A stretch of DNA of 64,000 nt from Bacteroides sedimenti (GTDB lineage: Bacteria; Bacteroidota; Bacteroidia; Bacteroidales; Bacteroidaceae), in NCBI RefSeq assembly GCF_040365225.1, contig NZ_AP028055.1, forward strand, positions 496,001 to 560,000, written 5' to 3'. A model generated the notes under the pieces. The model searched no databases. It was not told the origin of the DNA and saw nothing but the letters and a program-made list of their open reading frames with translations. This document shows, piece by piece, positions 27,727-35,131 of the stretch (within the stretch, counting starts at the first letter, position 1; each line of letters begins with the position of its first letter). A program made the translations under genes and the position numbers.

Positions 27727-28323
27727 TTAAATTAAACTTCTTAATCTTTGTAGTTCTTCCTTATAGGAATCGTCCTCCTTATGTTCTTCCTCGTCCAGCT
27801 CAGTGATACTTCTTACAGTAACCTCCGTCCCGGAATACGCCGGGTCTGCGGTAATGGTAACGTCGTGTAGGCTATCCAGTTTATTTACTGTTCTTAGCCA
27901 AATTCCGTTTGCCTCCTTAGTCCAAGAGTAAGAACCGGGTTTGTAAGACCTGAAAGCGAAAGACGAACCTGATATATCCCCTCGCTGTATCATCTCCAGA
28001 GCGAAGTCCCCATCTGGGGTGTTTGGGGCTTCAAACCTGTATTTAAGTCCGTGGTCGTCGAACTCTAGCGAGAGAGTTCCTACGCCTTTGTTATACCGGG
28101 CTAAAAGCCTCTCTCTGTTGTGTTCAATCAGCGCTTTTACGTCGCTTCTCTCTAGTAGCTCCGGAGAGGCTACCTTATCTGATATGATTTCATGGAAAAC
28201 TCGTCTTTCCTTCTCGTCATACATGATTTTAGAGCGCTGATTGTACACCAAAGCGTAGCCCTCAACGGTTCGCCCGTCCACAATTTTTGGGGCGGCTAGG
28301 CCGTCAAAACTTCTAATTTCCAT
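27727..28323 (-). CDS. HK97-family prohead protease (S78)
   Basis: 198 residues. Catalytic His in KALIEHNRERLL (about residue 69) and Ser in RGDISGSSFAF (about residue 117), as in U35/S78 proteases. It cleaves the capsid delta domain during maturation. Late-block element B lies 27 nt upstream of its start. Confidence 0.93.
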   Translation of the reverse strand: MEIRSFDGLAAPKIVDGRTVEGYALVYNQRSKIMYDEKERRVFHEIISDKVASPELLERSDVKALIEHNRERLLARYNKGVGTLSLEFDDHGLKYRFEAPNTPDGDFALEMIQRGDISGSSFAFRSYKPGSYSWTKEANGIWLRTVNKLDSLHDVTITADPAYSGTEVTVRSITELDEEEHKEDDSYKEELQRLRSLI

Positions 28324-28350
28324 GTTATTGATTTTAAGTGATTAATAGCC

Positions 28351-28400
28351 TCTACCTATATTCCCGAAAAGGTGTGTTTTGGCGTACACTTTTTTAGGTT
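28351..28400 (-). promoter_or_regulatory. Late-block element, copy B
   Basis: Second copy of the 50-nt element; about four fifths identical to copy C and sharing AAGTGT, CCAAAA and the AATATA region with all copies. It overlaps the last codons and stop of the portal gene and ends 27 nt before the protease start. Confidence 0.62.
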
Positions 28401-29740
28401 TCAGCCTCATTTTCTTCTACTTTTTTATCTTTTTCTTCGTTTTTACCCGTAATAGGCTTTTCCGGAGGCTCTTTTTTACCCTCAGCGGACGAATCTTCTG
28501 GCTTCTCTCCTCGTATTTTTGCAGAGTCAATAGGAGCAATGTTACAGCTAACAAAAGCTATATCCCCACCGTCTACGGGAGGTAGGTTTTCTTTTTGCCG
28601 GATTTCATTTGTGGTGAATGCCCCGATTTCCTGCATTTGTTTGTAATATTTCGATTTAGTGTCTAGGTCTACCTGATACAGAGCCGAGATGTCGAATTTG
28701 ATACGATATTTGCCTATTAGGTTTTTAGGTATTAGTTTTGCGGAGAACTCCGCCTCAATCTTAGCTAGAACTGGCTGCAACGTGTCTGTCAAGAATGATA
28801 CCTGACTGTTTTCACTTGCCTTATAGTTAGACGAAGCCTCAGCGAATACCTTATCCGGGTGAACCCCGTAGAAGCGGCATATCTCAAACACTGAGAATTT
28901 TCTTGTTTCCAAAAGCTGCGCGTCTGCGGGAGTGATAGATAGCTGCCGGAAGTCTACCCCGGCGGGCAATCTCATAATGTTTTCCCCCGCTGCCAGTTCG
29001 GCTTTCAGGCGCTCCTTAACAATGTCGGTTTGCTTATCCTGATACTTACCCATACCGGAAGCTATATCCCCTCCAGTTACGAAACCTTTCATCCTATTGC
29101 CCCCCTTCAACTCATTCAAGGTCTGCTGGTCGGCATTGGCGGTTACATTCATTGTCCTTGCTGCGTAGGAGATTGTAGATACTCCCGTATAGCCTCCGTC
29201 AATGCTCTTGTTTTTCAGGTGAATAACCTGCCAAGCCTCGTACACTCCATTAATACCGTTAACCCAGTCGTGAATGCGATATGTATGAGTAAACTTGTCA
29301 TAGTTCACAGAGCCTCGGTTACATAGCACAAGCTCCGATACTTCGCCGCGCTTCCGTTTTATGAGAATGTAGGCATTACCCTCGTTGTACATCTCAATGA
29401 TGGCGTTTTCTAGCAGCTCGTAAAAGGTTTGCCTCCCGGAAGCCATCCAAGAGAATATAGGGTATAACTCGTGTTCAGTATCTACCTCATAGTGTCTGCT
29501 TTTCTTGCGCCGTATCTCTAGTGGTAGAGAGGCTATAGTCCCTGACAGGATAGATACGCACCTGAAAACAGTTGCTAGGCTCATGGCGGAATCTCCGCTG
29601 GTAACGTTTATATTGTTAGCAGCTCCGGAGCCTATCAAGTCGAAATACTCGTTGAGGAAGGGGTCGTCAGAGGATATGTACCGCAACTCCGGGGCGTCGC
29701 GCCTTCTGCGAAGGCTGATTTCTAGTCCAAATAGTTTCAT
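28394..29740 (-). CDS. Portal protein (HK97 gp3-like)
   Basis: 448 residues. Typical portal features are WQVIHLKNKSIDGGYTGVS, then FEICRFYGVHPDKVF in the stem region, and a charged C-terminal tail (KNEEKDKKVEENEAET). It forms the dodecameric DNA channel and docks terminase. Its start overlaps the terL stop by 1 nt. Confidence 0.94.
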   Translation of the reverse strand: MKLFGLEISLRRRRDAPELRYISSDDPFLNEYFDLIGSGAANNINVTSGDSAMSLATVFRCVSILSGTIASLPLEIRRKKSRHYEVDTEHELYPIFSWMASGRQTFYELLENAIIEMYNEGNAYILIKRKRGEVSELVLCNRGSVNYDKFTHTYRIHDWVNGINGVYEAWQVIHLKNKSIDGGYTGVSTISYAARTMNVTANADQQTLNELKGGNRMKGFVTGGDIASGMGKYQDKQTDIVKERLKAELAAGENIMRLPAGVDFRQLSITPADAQLLETRKFSVFEICRFYGVHPDKVFAEASSNYKASENSQVSFLTDTLQPVLAKIEAEFSAKLIPKNLIGKYRIKFDISALYQVDLDTKSKYYKQMQEIGAFTTNEIRQKENLPPVDGGDIAFVSCNIAPIDSAKIRGEKPEDSSAEGKKEPPEKPITGKNEEKDKKVEENEAET

Positions 29741-31464
29741 TATTTTGTCATTTTTACGTTATTCAATAGGTAAAAGTTCATGGTGTTTGTGATAGCCCCG
29801 TCAATTTTAAGGTTATGAGATACCTTTATGGGTTTACGGTTCTCCATACGGTCTTCATCCACCACAGCGTTAGCAAAGCAATACGCAGTAATAGGGTTCG
29901 GGTCGAAGGTCATTTGCTTTCGGTTAACAGTCAGCTCAATGCTCTCCACTGGAGAGGTGAAAGTCCCGTAAGTCTGACTAATAGGGTACAGGTAGTCTTT
30001 TCCGACAGATACCTCCATTATTTTCACGAACTCCAGTGACTTGTAGCTGTCATAGCCCAAACCCATGAGGACGTAAGGCTTACTCAGAATGTCGTTGGCT
30101 ATTTGTTCGTAGTCAATTACATTCCCCTTACACGTTTTCAAGTGCCCTTGTTCTATCCACATTCTGTACAGCTCTCGGTTAGGGTGGTTTTCCAGCTGTC
30201 CTTCGGGGAAATAGTATTCCGTTATGGAGTGAAAAGGACAAAGATTACCATTCCTGTATCTGTGCGGCATGTACAGGGTGTACGAAACAGCCGAAAAGTC
30301 GTCGCATACTGATAAGTCCACAGACGCTACGCCAGTTAAGCCCTCCAGATTTTCTTCTGGAATATCCAAATACAGTTCCTCTATCTGGTCTTTGCTTATC
30401 CACTCTCTAGCTATGCTGCTTGTGAAGATGTTTAGCTGTTTGTTTCTAAACTCCTTCATGTCCTCTGCTGATATCTGAGCTTTCTTCCATTGCTCTTGGT
30501 AGAAGTCTTCATAAACGGTTATCCCCATGTGGGGCTGAACCTTTCGCCAAGTTCTAGGGTCGTCCTCTGCGTCGTCTACGTCCGGCTCGAAAATGTGAGC
30601 GAATACGGAGTCGTTTTCAATCTCTCCGCGAAGTATAGCCTTGTAGTGTTTAAGCATTTCAGTAAAAGGGGCTTCCGACTTATCAGAGGCTGTAGTAATG
30701 ATTATCGTAAGAGGATTTAGCCTAGCTCCCATAGAGGAGGTCAAAACGTTTTTAAGGTCTGCGCTATCGGCCTGTGCGAACTCGTCAAGGATAACAGTAG
30801 AAGCGTTCAATCCGTCCAGTTTGTCCGGGTTGGAAGAAAGGCACTCCGCAAAAGAGGTTCTGCCTTTACACAGGTTATACACCTTCTCGCGATTAATCCG
30901 GAATCTTCGGAACTTAGGGTCTAGCCTTCTAAGGATTGCCTTAATTTCGTTGAAGCATATCTGGGCTTGCTTATAGCCGTTAGCTGCTGTGTATGCCTGA
31001 GCATTCGCATCTCCGAACAAAAGGTCTTCGATGGCAAGAGCCGCTACGGAGGTTGTCTTAGAAAATTTTCTAGGTACAAAAAGCAAAGCATCCCGGATTA
31101 CTCTTTTAGGCGTACCCGGATAGTAAAATCCTTTTATGTTTGCGAACTGGAAAACTTGTACTGGAGTTAGCTTGTACCGAGTAGCTCCTTTGACTCCCGA
31201 GAATCTCAGGTATTCGTAAAAGAGAATGAAGGCTTTAACATCTCCAGTCCGGAACTCGTACTTATCCAGAAACGAGAAAAAGCGGAGTATGGATAGTAGT
31301 TCATATACATTATGTCCGTCCGGGTCAGAGATGCAATTCTGTACGTATTCGAGTAACCTTTCGTCGGTAGCTTCTAGGTTGTACCTGCCTACGGCAATGG
31401 ACTCCAGCCTAGATACAGTTTCCGTTTTAAGCTCGCGCATCAGTTGTGCATCCGGCTGTATCAT
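29740..31464 (-). CDS. terL: Terminase large subunit
   Basis: 574 residues with an N-terminal packaging ATPase and a C-terminal RNase H-like nuclease. Walker A-like LFVPRKFSKTTSVAAL, Walker B STVILDEFAQAD with catalytic Glu, and coupling motif IITTASDKSEAPF. The nuclease Asp is in VASVDLSVCDDFSAV, with a later GLGYDSYKS motif. HK97-like group. Overlaps terS by 4 nt (ATGA). Confidence 0.95.
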   Translation of the reverse strand: MIQPDAQLMRELKTETVSRLESIAVGRYNLEATDERLLEYVQNCISDPDGHNVYELLSILRFFSFLDKYEFRTGDVKAFILFYEYLRFSGVKGATRYKLTPVQVFQFANIKGFYYPGTPKRVIRDALLFVPRKFSKTTSVAALAIEDLLFGDANAQAYTAANGYKQAQICFNEIKAILRRLDPKFRRFRINREKVYNLCKGRTSFAECLSSNPDKLDGLNASTVILDEFAQADSADLKNVLTSSMGARLNPLTIIITTASDKSEAPFTEMLKHYKAILRGEIENDSVFAHIFEPDVDDAEDDPRTWRKVQPHMGITVYEDFYQEQWKKAQISAEDMKEFRNKQLNIFTSSIAREWISKDQIEELYLDIPEENLEGLTGVASVDLSVCDDFSAVSYTLYMPHRYRNGNLCPFHSITEYYFPEGQLENHPNRELYRMWIEQGHLKTCKGNVIDYEQIANDILSKPYVLMGLGYDSYKSLEFVKIMEVSVGKDYLYPISQTYGTFTSPVESIELTVNRKQMTFDPNPITAYCFANAVVDEDRMENRKPIKVSHNLKIDGAITNTMNFYLLNNVKMTK

Positions 31465-31829
31465 ACGCCCTCCTTCGCACCGTTAACGAGCTTGCTTAAT
31501 TCGTCTACATCGTCTCCTTCCTGCGCGGAAGCAGTTCTAGCAGTCATACCTAGCTCTATTAACATTTTTCTACTCTGTTCTACGAGAGAAGTTACCAAGC
31601 CAACCGTAGGGCTAATCTTAACTCGGGTATGCCCTTCGCGGGTCTTCTCCGATACCACCAAGTCCTTTTTAGACTTAATGCTCGCTAAAGCTGCACTTTT
31701 CATGTATCTAATCTGCGCGTAATCTTCTATGGCGCATTCCAGAAGCTCTGAGTACGCGCCCTCCGCTTTAAGAGCAGCGCGTATTTCGTCAGCGATTTCT
31801 TCTATTTCGTTGTTTTTCTTCTTGCTCAT
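31461..31829 (-). CDS. terS: Terminase small subunit
   Basis: 122 residues from ATG at 31829 (MSKKKNNEIEEIADEIRAA). The frame is open further upstream to 31889, but that part would overlap late-block element C, so the internal ATG is preferred. Helical, with a P27-like pattern (YMKSAALASIKSKKDLVVSE). It binds the packaging site and hands DNA to terL. Packaging-site candidates lie just upstream. Confidence 0.88.
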   Translation of the reverse strand: MSKKKNNEIEEIADEIRAALKAEGAYSELLECAIEDYAQIRYMKSAALASIKSKKDLVVSEKTREGHTRVKISPTVGLVTSLVEQSRKMLIELGMTARTASAQEGDDVDELSKLVNGAKEGV

Positions 31830-31850
31830 ATTTGTTTTTAGATTATGGTT

Positions 31851-31900
31851 GCTACATATATTCCTGAAAAGCGGTGTTTTGGCGTACACTTTTAGCAGAA
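31851..31900 (-). promoter_or_regulatory. Late-block element, copy C
   Basis: Third copy of the 50-nt element, ending 21 nt before the terS start and heading the whole late region. AAAAG and CTTTT arms plus TGT/ACA can form a hairpin around the conserved GCCAAA loop. Confidence 0.62.
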
Positions 31901-31994
31901 AAGTTATAAAAACACATATATTTAGCTAGAACAGGCTATAGAATTTACTGTAAATATAAATTACGCTGTATTGCAAGCCAGAAAAAGTAGCGTT

Positions 31995-32301
31995 GTGCCA
32001 CTTGTGCCACTTGTGCCACTAAAAATCGCGAAACTTTTATTTTGGTCGATTTAGGCAGTATATAGGGGCTTGTAATTCTTATATATTTACAAAAAAAGCC
32101 TATTTAGTTAAAAAATGTTTTTGCTGTTTTTTAGTGGCACAAGTGGCACAACCATACTCAAACCCTTTGCTAGTCGGGGCTGTAGCTGTTCCAGTAGCTG
32201 AAAAATAAGTGGCACACAAGTGGCACAAGTGGCACAACTTTTTCATGCTCTGTGCCACTTGTGTGCCAGCTGTGCCACTTGTATTTCTGATAAGTGGCAC
32301 A
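31995..32301. repeat. GTGCCACTT repeat cluster in both orientations
   Basis: Three perfect tandem 9-mers at 31995-32020 in the GTGCCACTT sense; AGTGGCACA pairs at 32133-32150; three more at 32208-32236; two forward copies at 32252-32260 and 32272-32280; and one inverted at 32293-32301. Opposite orientations allow hairpins. It could be TerS binding sites, replication iterons, or a regulator array. Confidence 0.85.
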
Positions 32302-32754
32302 GATTTTAGGCATGGGGCGCACCCCCTTACCCTCATAGATATGTATTTAAATATTACTTTATGCTGATTCCAGCCGATACCCCCACCGCCCAAAAATGCT
32401 CCGCGCGTGTAACTAGGGGGGCGGGTGCGTTTCCGACCCCGGTCGCTCGTTTCAAAAAACCCTCCCCCCCATTCACAAATCCTTACAAAGATTCCAACGA
32501 AGCACCGGGAATTCCCACCACCAAGCTGTTTCAGCACCTTTGCACTTCTCATTAACGTAAAACATTACTACATATTTAACCACTAATACACCACTTTGGC
32601 TCACCTCCTAAGAACTTAGTTACTACATAGGCAAACAGCCTACAACTCCCTACAGCAAGCCTTTACAGCGTATTTGCGCACCTTATTGCTAGCCATATCA
32701 GGCGCAAAGCGCAAAAGCCCTAAGAAACGCAAAGGTTAAAGATTGTATAAACGC

Positions 32755-32785
32755 TTGCAAGGTTAGAAACATCTTACTAACATTG
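32755..32785 (+). promoter_or_regulatory. Candidate promoter of the plus-strand cassette
   Basis: TTGC (32755-32758), 19 nt, then TAACATTG (32778-32785), one mismatch from TAnnTTTG. It lies about 65 nt before the first cassette gene. Confidence 0.45.
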
Positions 32786-32849
32786 CAAAGCATTAAGGCA
32801 AAGACGCCTTATCGGTCTAACAGAATATTAACTATTAAAGCATACGGTT

Positions 32850-33041
32850 ATGATACGATTAGAACACTTTTCAGAAAGCACATTAGCATTGTACAACGCT
32901 TGCAAGTCGGGCGACGTGGCTACATCGGACTTAATAGATGTACTACTAGAGTCAGACTTTAGTAAAAAGGAGATTAAGAGTTTCTTGAAGAAGCACTTTC
33001 CCGTTATATGCGTGTGGCTAATTGAGATATACGAGTTATAG
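32850..33041 (+). CDS. Hypothetical small phage protein
   Basis: 63 residues, helical, mixed charge, ending in the hydrophobic PVICVWLIEIYEL. No recognised family. First gene of a plus-strand cassette inserted between the packaging and replication modules, opposite to all neighbours. Confidence 0.6.
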   Translation: MIRLEHFSESTLALYNACKSGDVATSDLIDVLLESDFSKKEIKSFLKKHFPVICVWLIEIYEL

Positions 33042-33060
33042 ATATTAAAGCGATACTAAT

Positions 33061-33210
33061 ATGAGAACTGCAACAATCATAAATAAGAAGTCAGGTATTA
33101 CCCTAACAGCAGAGGTGTACACAACCTTTTATTACATAGTGGAACACATGACCACATATCCTATAGATTCGTTATATGAAAAGTTTAATGTAATATGGAA
33201 ACAGCAATAA
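33061..33210 (+). CDS. Hypothetical 49-aa phage protein
   Basis: A short continuous frame, MRTATIINKKSG... to IWKQQ, 19 nt after the previous stop. Soluble, no motif recognised. Its 3' end overlaps the next small ORF by 16 nt in another frame. It was read directly from the sequence. Confidence 0.45.
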   Translation: MRTATIINKKSGITLTAEVYTTFYYIVEHMTTYPIDSLYEKFNVIWKQQ

Positions 33211-33284
33211 AGGTAACTATAGCACTATGGGCGCTATGTATTCTCATAGTGCTAGTAATAGAAAGGATAAAAAGAAATGATTGA
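33195..33284 (+). CDS. Tiny membrane protein (29 aa)
   Basis: Starts METAIKVTIALWALCILIV; residues ~7-22 are hydrophobic enough for one membrane helix, followed by the basic end ERIKRND. It overlaps the next ORF by 8 nt, suggesting coupled translation. Possible roles are superinfection exclusion or membrane signalling; nothing is proven. Confidence 0.4.
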   Translation: METAIKVTIALWALCILIVLVIERIKRND

Positions 33285-33354
33285 AATTATAATAATCGCG
33301 GCGTGCCTCATAGGTGGGGCGGCCGCTATAGATAGAAACAAATTGATTAAATAA
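33277..33354 (+). CDS. Tiny membrane protein (25 aa)
   Basis: MIEIIIIAACLIGGAAAIDR followed by NKLIK: a single hydrophobic helix with a short basic tail. It overlaps the preceding tiny ORF. Could be chance, but tight packing with its neighbour and the 17-nt gap to the next real gene favour a true gene. Confidence 0.38.
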   Translation: MIEIIIIAACLIGGAAAIDRNKLIK

Positions 33355-33371
33355 CTTAAAACAATACGATT

Positions 33372-33782
33372 ATGAAAACAAATGTAATTAATGAAGTAAG
33401 AGAGTTTTTTAAAGACCTGTCAACAGATATATGCGTAAATGACCATCTAACTGATGAAGATATTGAGAACGTAATAGATAATGTGACCCATGAAGACGCA
33501 TACGACGCAATAGAAAGCCTTTTAAATGATAACGGCGTATTCGAAAGTGAGGGCGAAATAATATACTCTACAAAAGCAATTAACTTCCTTGCTGAACACG
33601 ACGCCTCACTTAATAGGTCTCTCAAGATTGCTGAGGAGTACGGGTACACACCATCTAACCTTGACAGCGAAATTCTTGCGACGCTGCTATATACTGAGAT
33701 GCTAAAAGAGGAGTTTCAAGGATTGAGAGCTGAGATAAACGATTTTTTCAATGAATTAGAATATAACGAAGAGGAGGAATAA
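33372..33782 (+). CDS. Highly acidic hypothetical protein
   Basis: 136 residues with nearly five times more Asp/Glu than Lys/Arg (I count about 38 against 8), ending in NEEEE. Helical, no TM, no recognised family. Such acidity is seen in DNA-mimic anti-restriction and anti-defence proteins, which is the best guess only. ATG start 17 nt after the previous ORF. Confidence 0.72.
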   Translation: MKTNVINEVREFFKDLSTDICVNDHLTDEDIENVIDNVTHEDAYDAIESLLNDNGVFESEGEIIYSTKAINFLAEHDASLNRSLKIAEEYGYTPSNLDSEILATLLYTEMLKEEFQGLRAEINDFFNELEYNEEEE

Positions 33783-33786
33783 TACT

Positions 33787-34188
33787 ATGCAGAAGATAAC
33801 AGTATTAGCAACAAAGAGAACATTCGAAGCGGATTGCATATATACCGCATTGAATATGCTATCTGATTGGTTTTTCTTCGAACAAAAAGGCATGAACGAT
33901 AACTTCGCGTTCGTCCTTGAAACCGGGGCGCTTAAAAACTCGTATCGTTTTGACCCGTACTTGTTTCATTCTTTTTTCTGTAAAGGGAAGATTGACGGGG
34001 CGACTTTTATAAACCTATTAACACCCGCTGTTGTGGACTATTGGCGCAATCCTACACCCTCAGAGATACTTTTTGGAGAGGGTGCAATACATTACAGATA
34101 CATGCAATTGCACGAAGTATGCAACCGCGCCGGAGAGGCAAAAAAGTACTTTTATCACTCTGACGGATTGAGATATAATAAAATTTAG
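33787..34188 (+). CDS. Hypothetical phage protein
   Basis: 133 residues, rich in aromatics (SDWFFFEQKGMNDNFAF, YLFHSFFCKGK). No signal peptide, no TM, no recognised family. It starts 4 nt after the acidic protein gene and is probably co-translated with it, so the two may form a functional pair. Confidence 0.68.
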   Translation: MQKITVLATKRTFEADCIYTALNMLSDWFFFEQKGMNDNFAFVLETGALKNSYRFDPYLFHSFFCKGKIDGATFINLLTPAVVDYWRNPTPSEILFGEGAIHYRYMQLHEVCNRAGEAKKYFYHSDGLRYNKI

Positions 34189-34219
34189 TATATTTGAAAC
34201 AATTTAAAAAAAAATAGCT

Positions 34220-34444
34220 ATGAAAACAATTCAAGAATTAAGCAGCCTAACAGGCTACAACGTTATTGCAGCTAATAAAGGCGATAACAAGTGCTATCAC
34301 CTCTTAATTAAAGGTGCTACGGGTTATTATCTATCTTACTACGTAGACGGTCAAAAAATGGGTATAACGCTACAGGGAACACCCTCCAGCAAAGGTAAAA
34401 AGCCATATAAACGCGAGCCTAAATTTTTGAAGCAAATCATTTAA
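34220..34444 (+). CDS. Hypothetical small basic protein
   Basis: 74 residues, compact alpha/beta pattern (CYHLLIKGATGYYLSYYVDG) with a basic tail (SSKGKKPYKREPKFLKQ) that could bind nucleic acid. Preceded by an A-rich leader as usual in Bacteroides. Unknown function. Confidence 0.6.
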   Translation: MKTIQELSSLTGYNVIAANKGDNKCYHLLIKGATGYYLSYYVDGQKMGITLQGTPSSKGKKPYKREPKFLKQII

Positions 34445-34454
34445 ATTAATAGAC

Positions 34455-34538
34455 ATGAAAACAAAAGAACGACTTTGCCGCCCTTGCAATCGAGCGCGAT
34501 ATAGTAATAGATATAGCGGGTTTAGAATACACTGAATA
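34455..34538 (+). pseudogene. Broken small ORF
   Basis: From ATG 34455 the frame gives MKTKERLCRPCNRA... and stops at 34535. Shifting one base after the first codons gives the more protein-like AALAIERDIVIDIAGLEYTE before a stop, but this frame has no start codon of its own. I read this as a frameshifted remnant of a small gene, or a chance ORF. Confidence 0.35.
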
Positions 34539-34798
34539 ATGCGTATAAATCAACCGCATCTATAAAGTAAGCCTCTACAATATCACGTGTAGAGGCTTAC
34601 TTTATACACGATTTTTTCGCGATTCCGCAAAAGCATGAGCCGAAAAAATCGAGTACGTGAAAAACAATCCGGACGCGTTAACCGTTACAATATAACGCCA
34701 AAGAGCTTATTTTTAGGCTCTACAATCAATTTAGACTATAATATAATACAACTATATGCCAATAGGGTGAAAAGCCCTCAAAACGATTAAAAGCAAGC
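34536..34798. other. Spacer between the plus cassette and HNH gene
   Basis: Holds the long perfect hairpin at 34561-34606, then AT-rich sequence. No gene seen. Confidence 0.5.
34561..34606. terminator. Perfect 19-bp hairpin, probable terminator of the plus cassette
   Basis: Arms 34561-34579 and 34588-34606 are exact reverse complements with an 8-nt loop. ATTTTTT follows a few bases later on the plus strand. It lies between the plus cassette and the convergent HNH gene and could end transcripts from both sides. Confidence 0.72.
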
Positions 34799-35131
34799 CT
34801 ATGAGAAATATTTTTCTAAAAACATATTAGTGTTATTCGCGGCCGCTTGTTTCGCGGCTTGCTTGCTCTTGCTTTGTAGTTCGACGTGCGCGGCGACGTG
34901 ACACGCCCGGCAAAGAGCCTGTAAATTGGTGTAGTCGTATGCCAATTGCTTCATTTGTATTTCATTACACCCTGTTTCGACAGGGGTAATGTGGTGAACC
35001 TCAGACGCCGGAGTTGTCCGGTCTGAGAGCAAACAGCGTTCACAAAGAGGGCTATTTTTAAGCTTAAAAAGCCGGAGTTTTTGCCACTTTTTAGAGTTTA
35101 TCAATTTTCTATATTGCTGCTTAGAGGCCAT
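34799..35131 (-). CDS. HNH endonuclease
   Basis: 110 residues. A zinc-binding CERCLLSD and CRACH pair frames the HNH core EVHHITPVE and NLQALCRACHVAAH. HNH proteins next to terminase genes are needed for cos cleavage in HK97-like phages, and this gene is the last of the early/middle block before terS, separated from it by the plus cassette. Confidence 0.93.
   Translation of the reverse strand: MASKQQYRKLINSKKWQKLRLFKLKNSPLCERCLLSDRTTPASEVHHITPVETGCNEIQMKQLAYDYTNLQALCRACHVAAHVELQSKSKQAAKQAAANNTNMFLEKYFS

Larger units (their letters stand above)
31901..32849. other. Non-coding region upstream of terS, candidate cos/pac region
   Basis: About 950 nt without a convincing gene. It holds the GTGCCACTT repeat cluster (31995-32301), GC-rich G- and C-runs at about 32305-32475, and an AT-rich leader to the plus-strand cassette. 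In HNH-carrying HK97-type phages the cos site usually lies beside the HNH and terS genes, so packaging recognition here is plausible but unproven. Confidence 0.5.

Noticed and set aside
31995..32301. CRISPR array
   Set aside because: Units are 9 bp, tandem, in both orientations and without unique spacers; no cas genes.
32100..32552. A 150-codon minus-strand open frame
   Set aside because: It runs through the GTGCCACTT repeats and G-runs, giving Cys/His/Gly-rich low-complexity sequence with no protein-like pattern.
33372..34188. A toxin-antitoxin pair
   Set aside because: Sizes and overlap could suggest it, but neither protein shows a toxin or antitoxin motif; kept as unknown.
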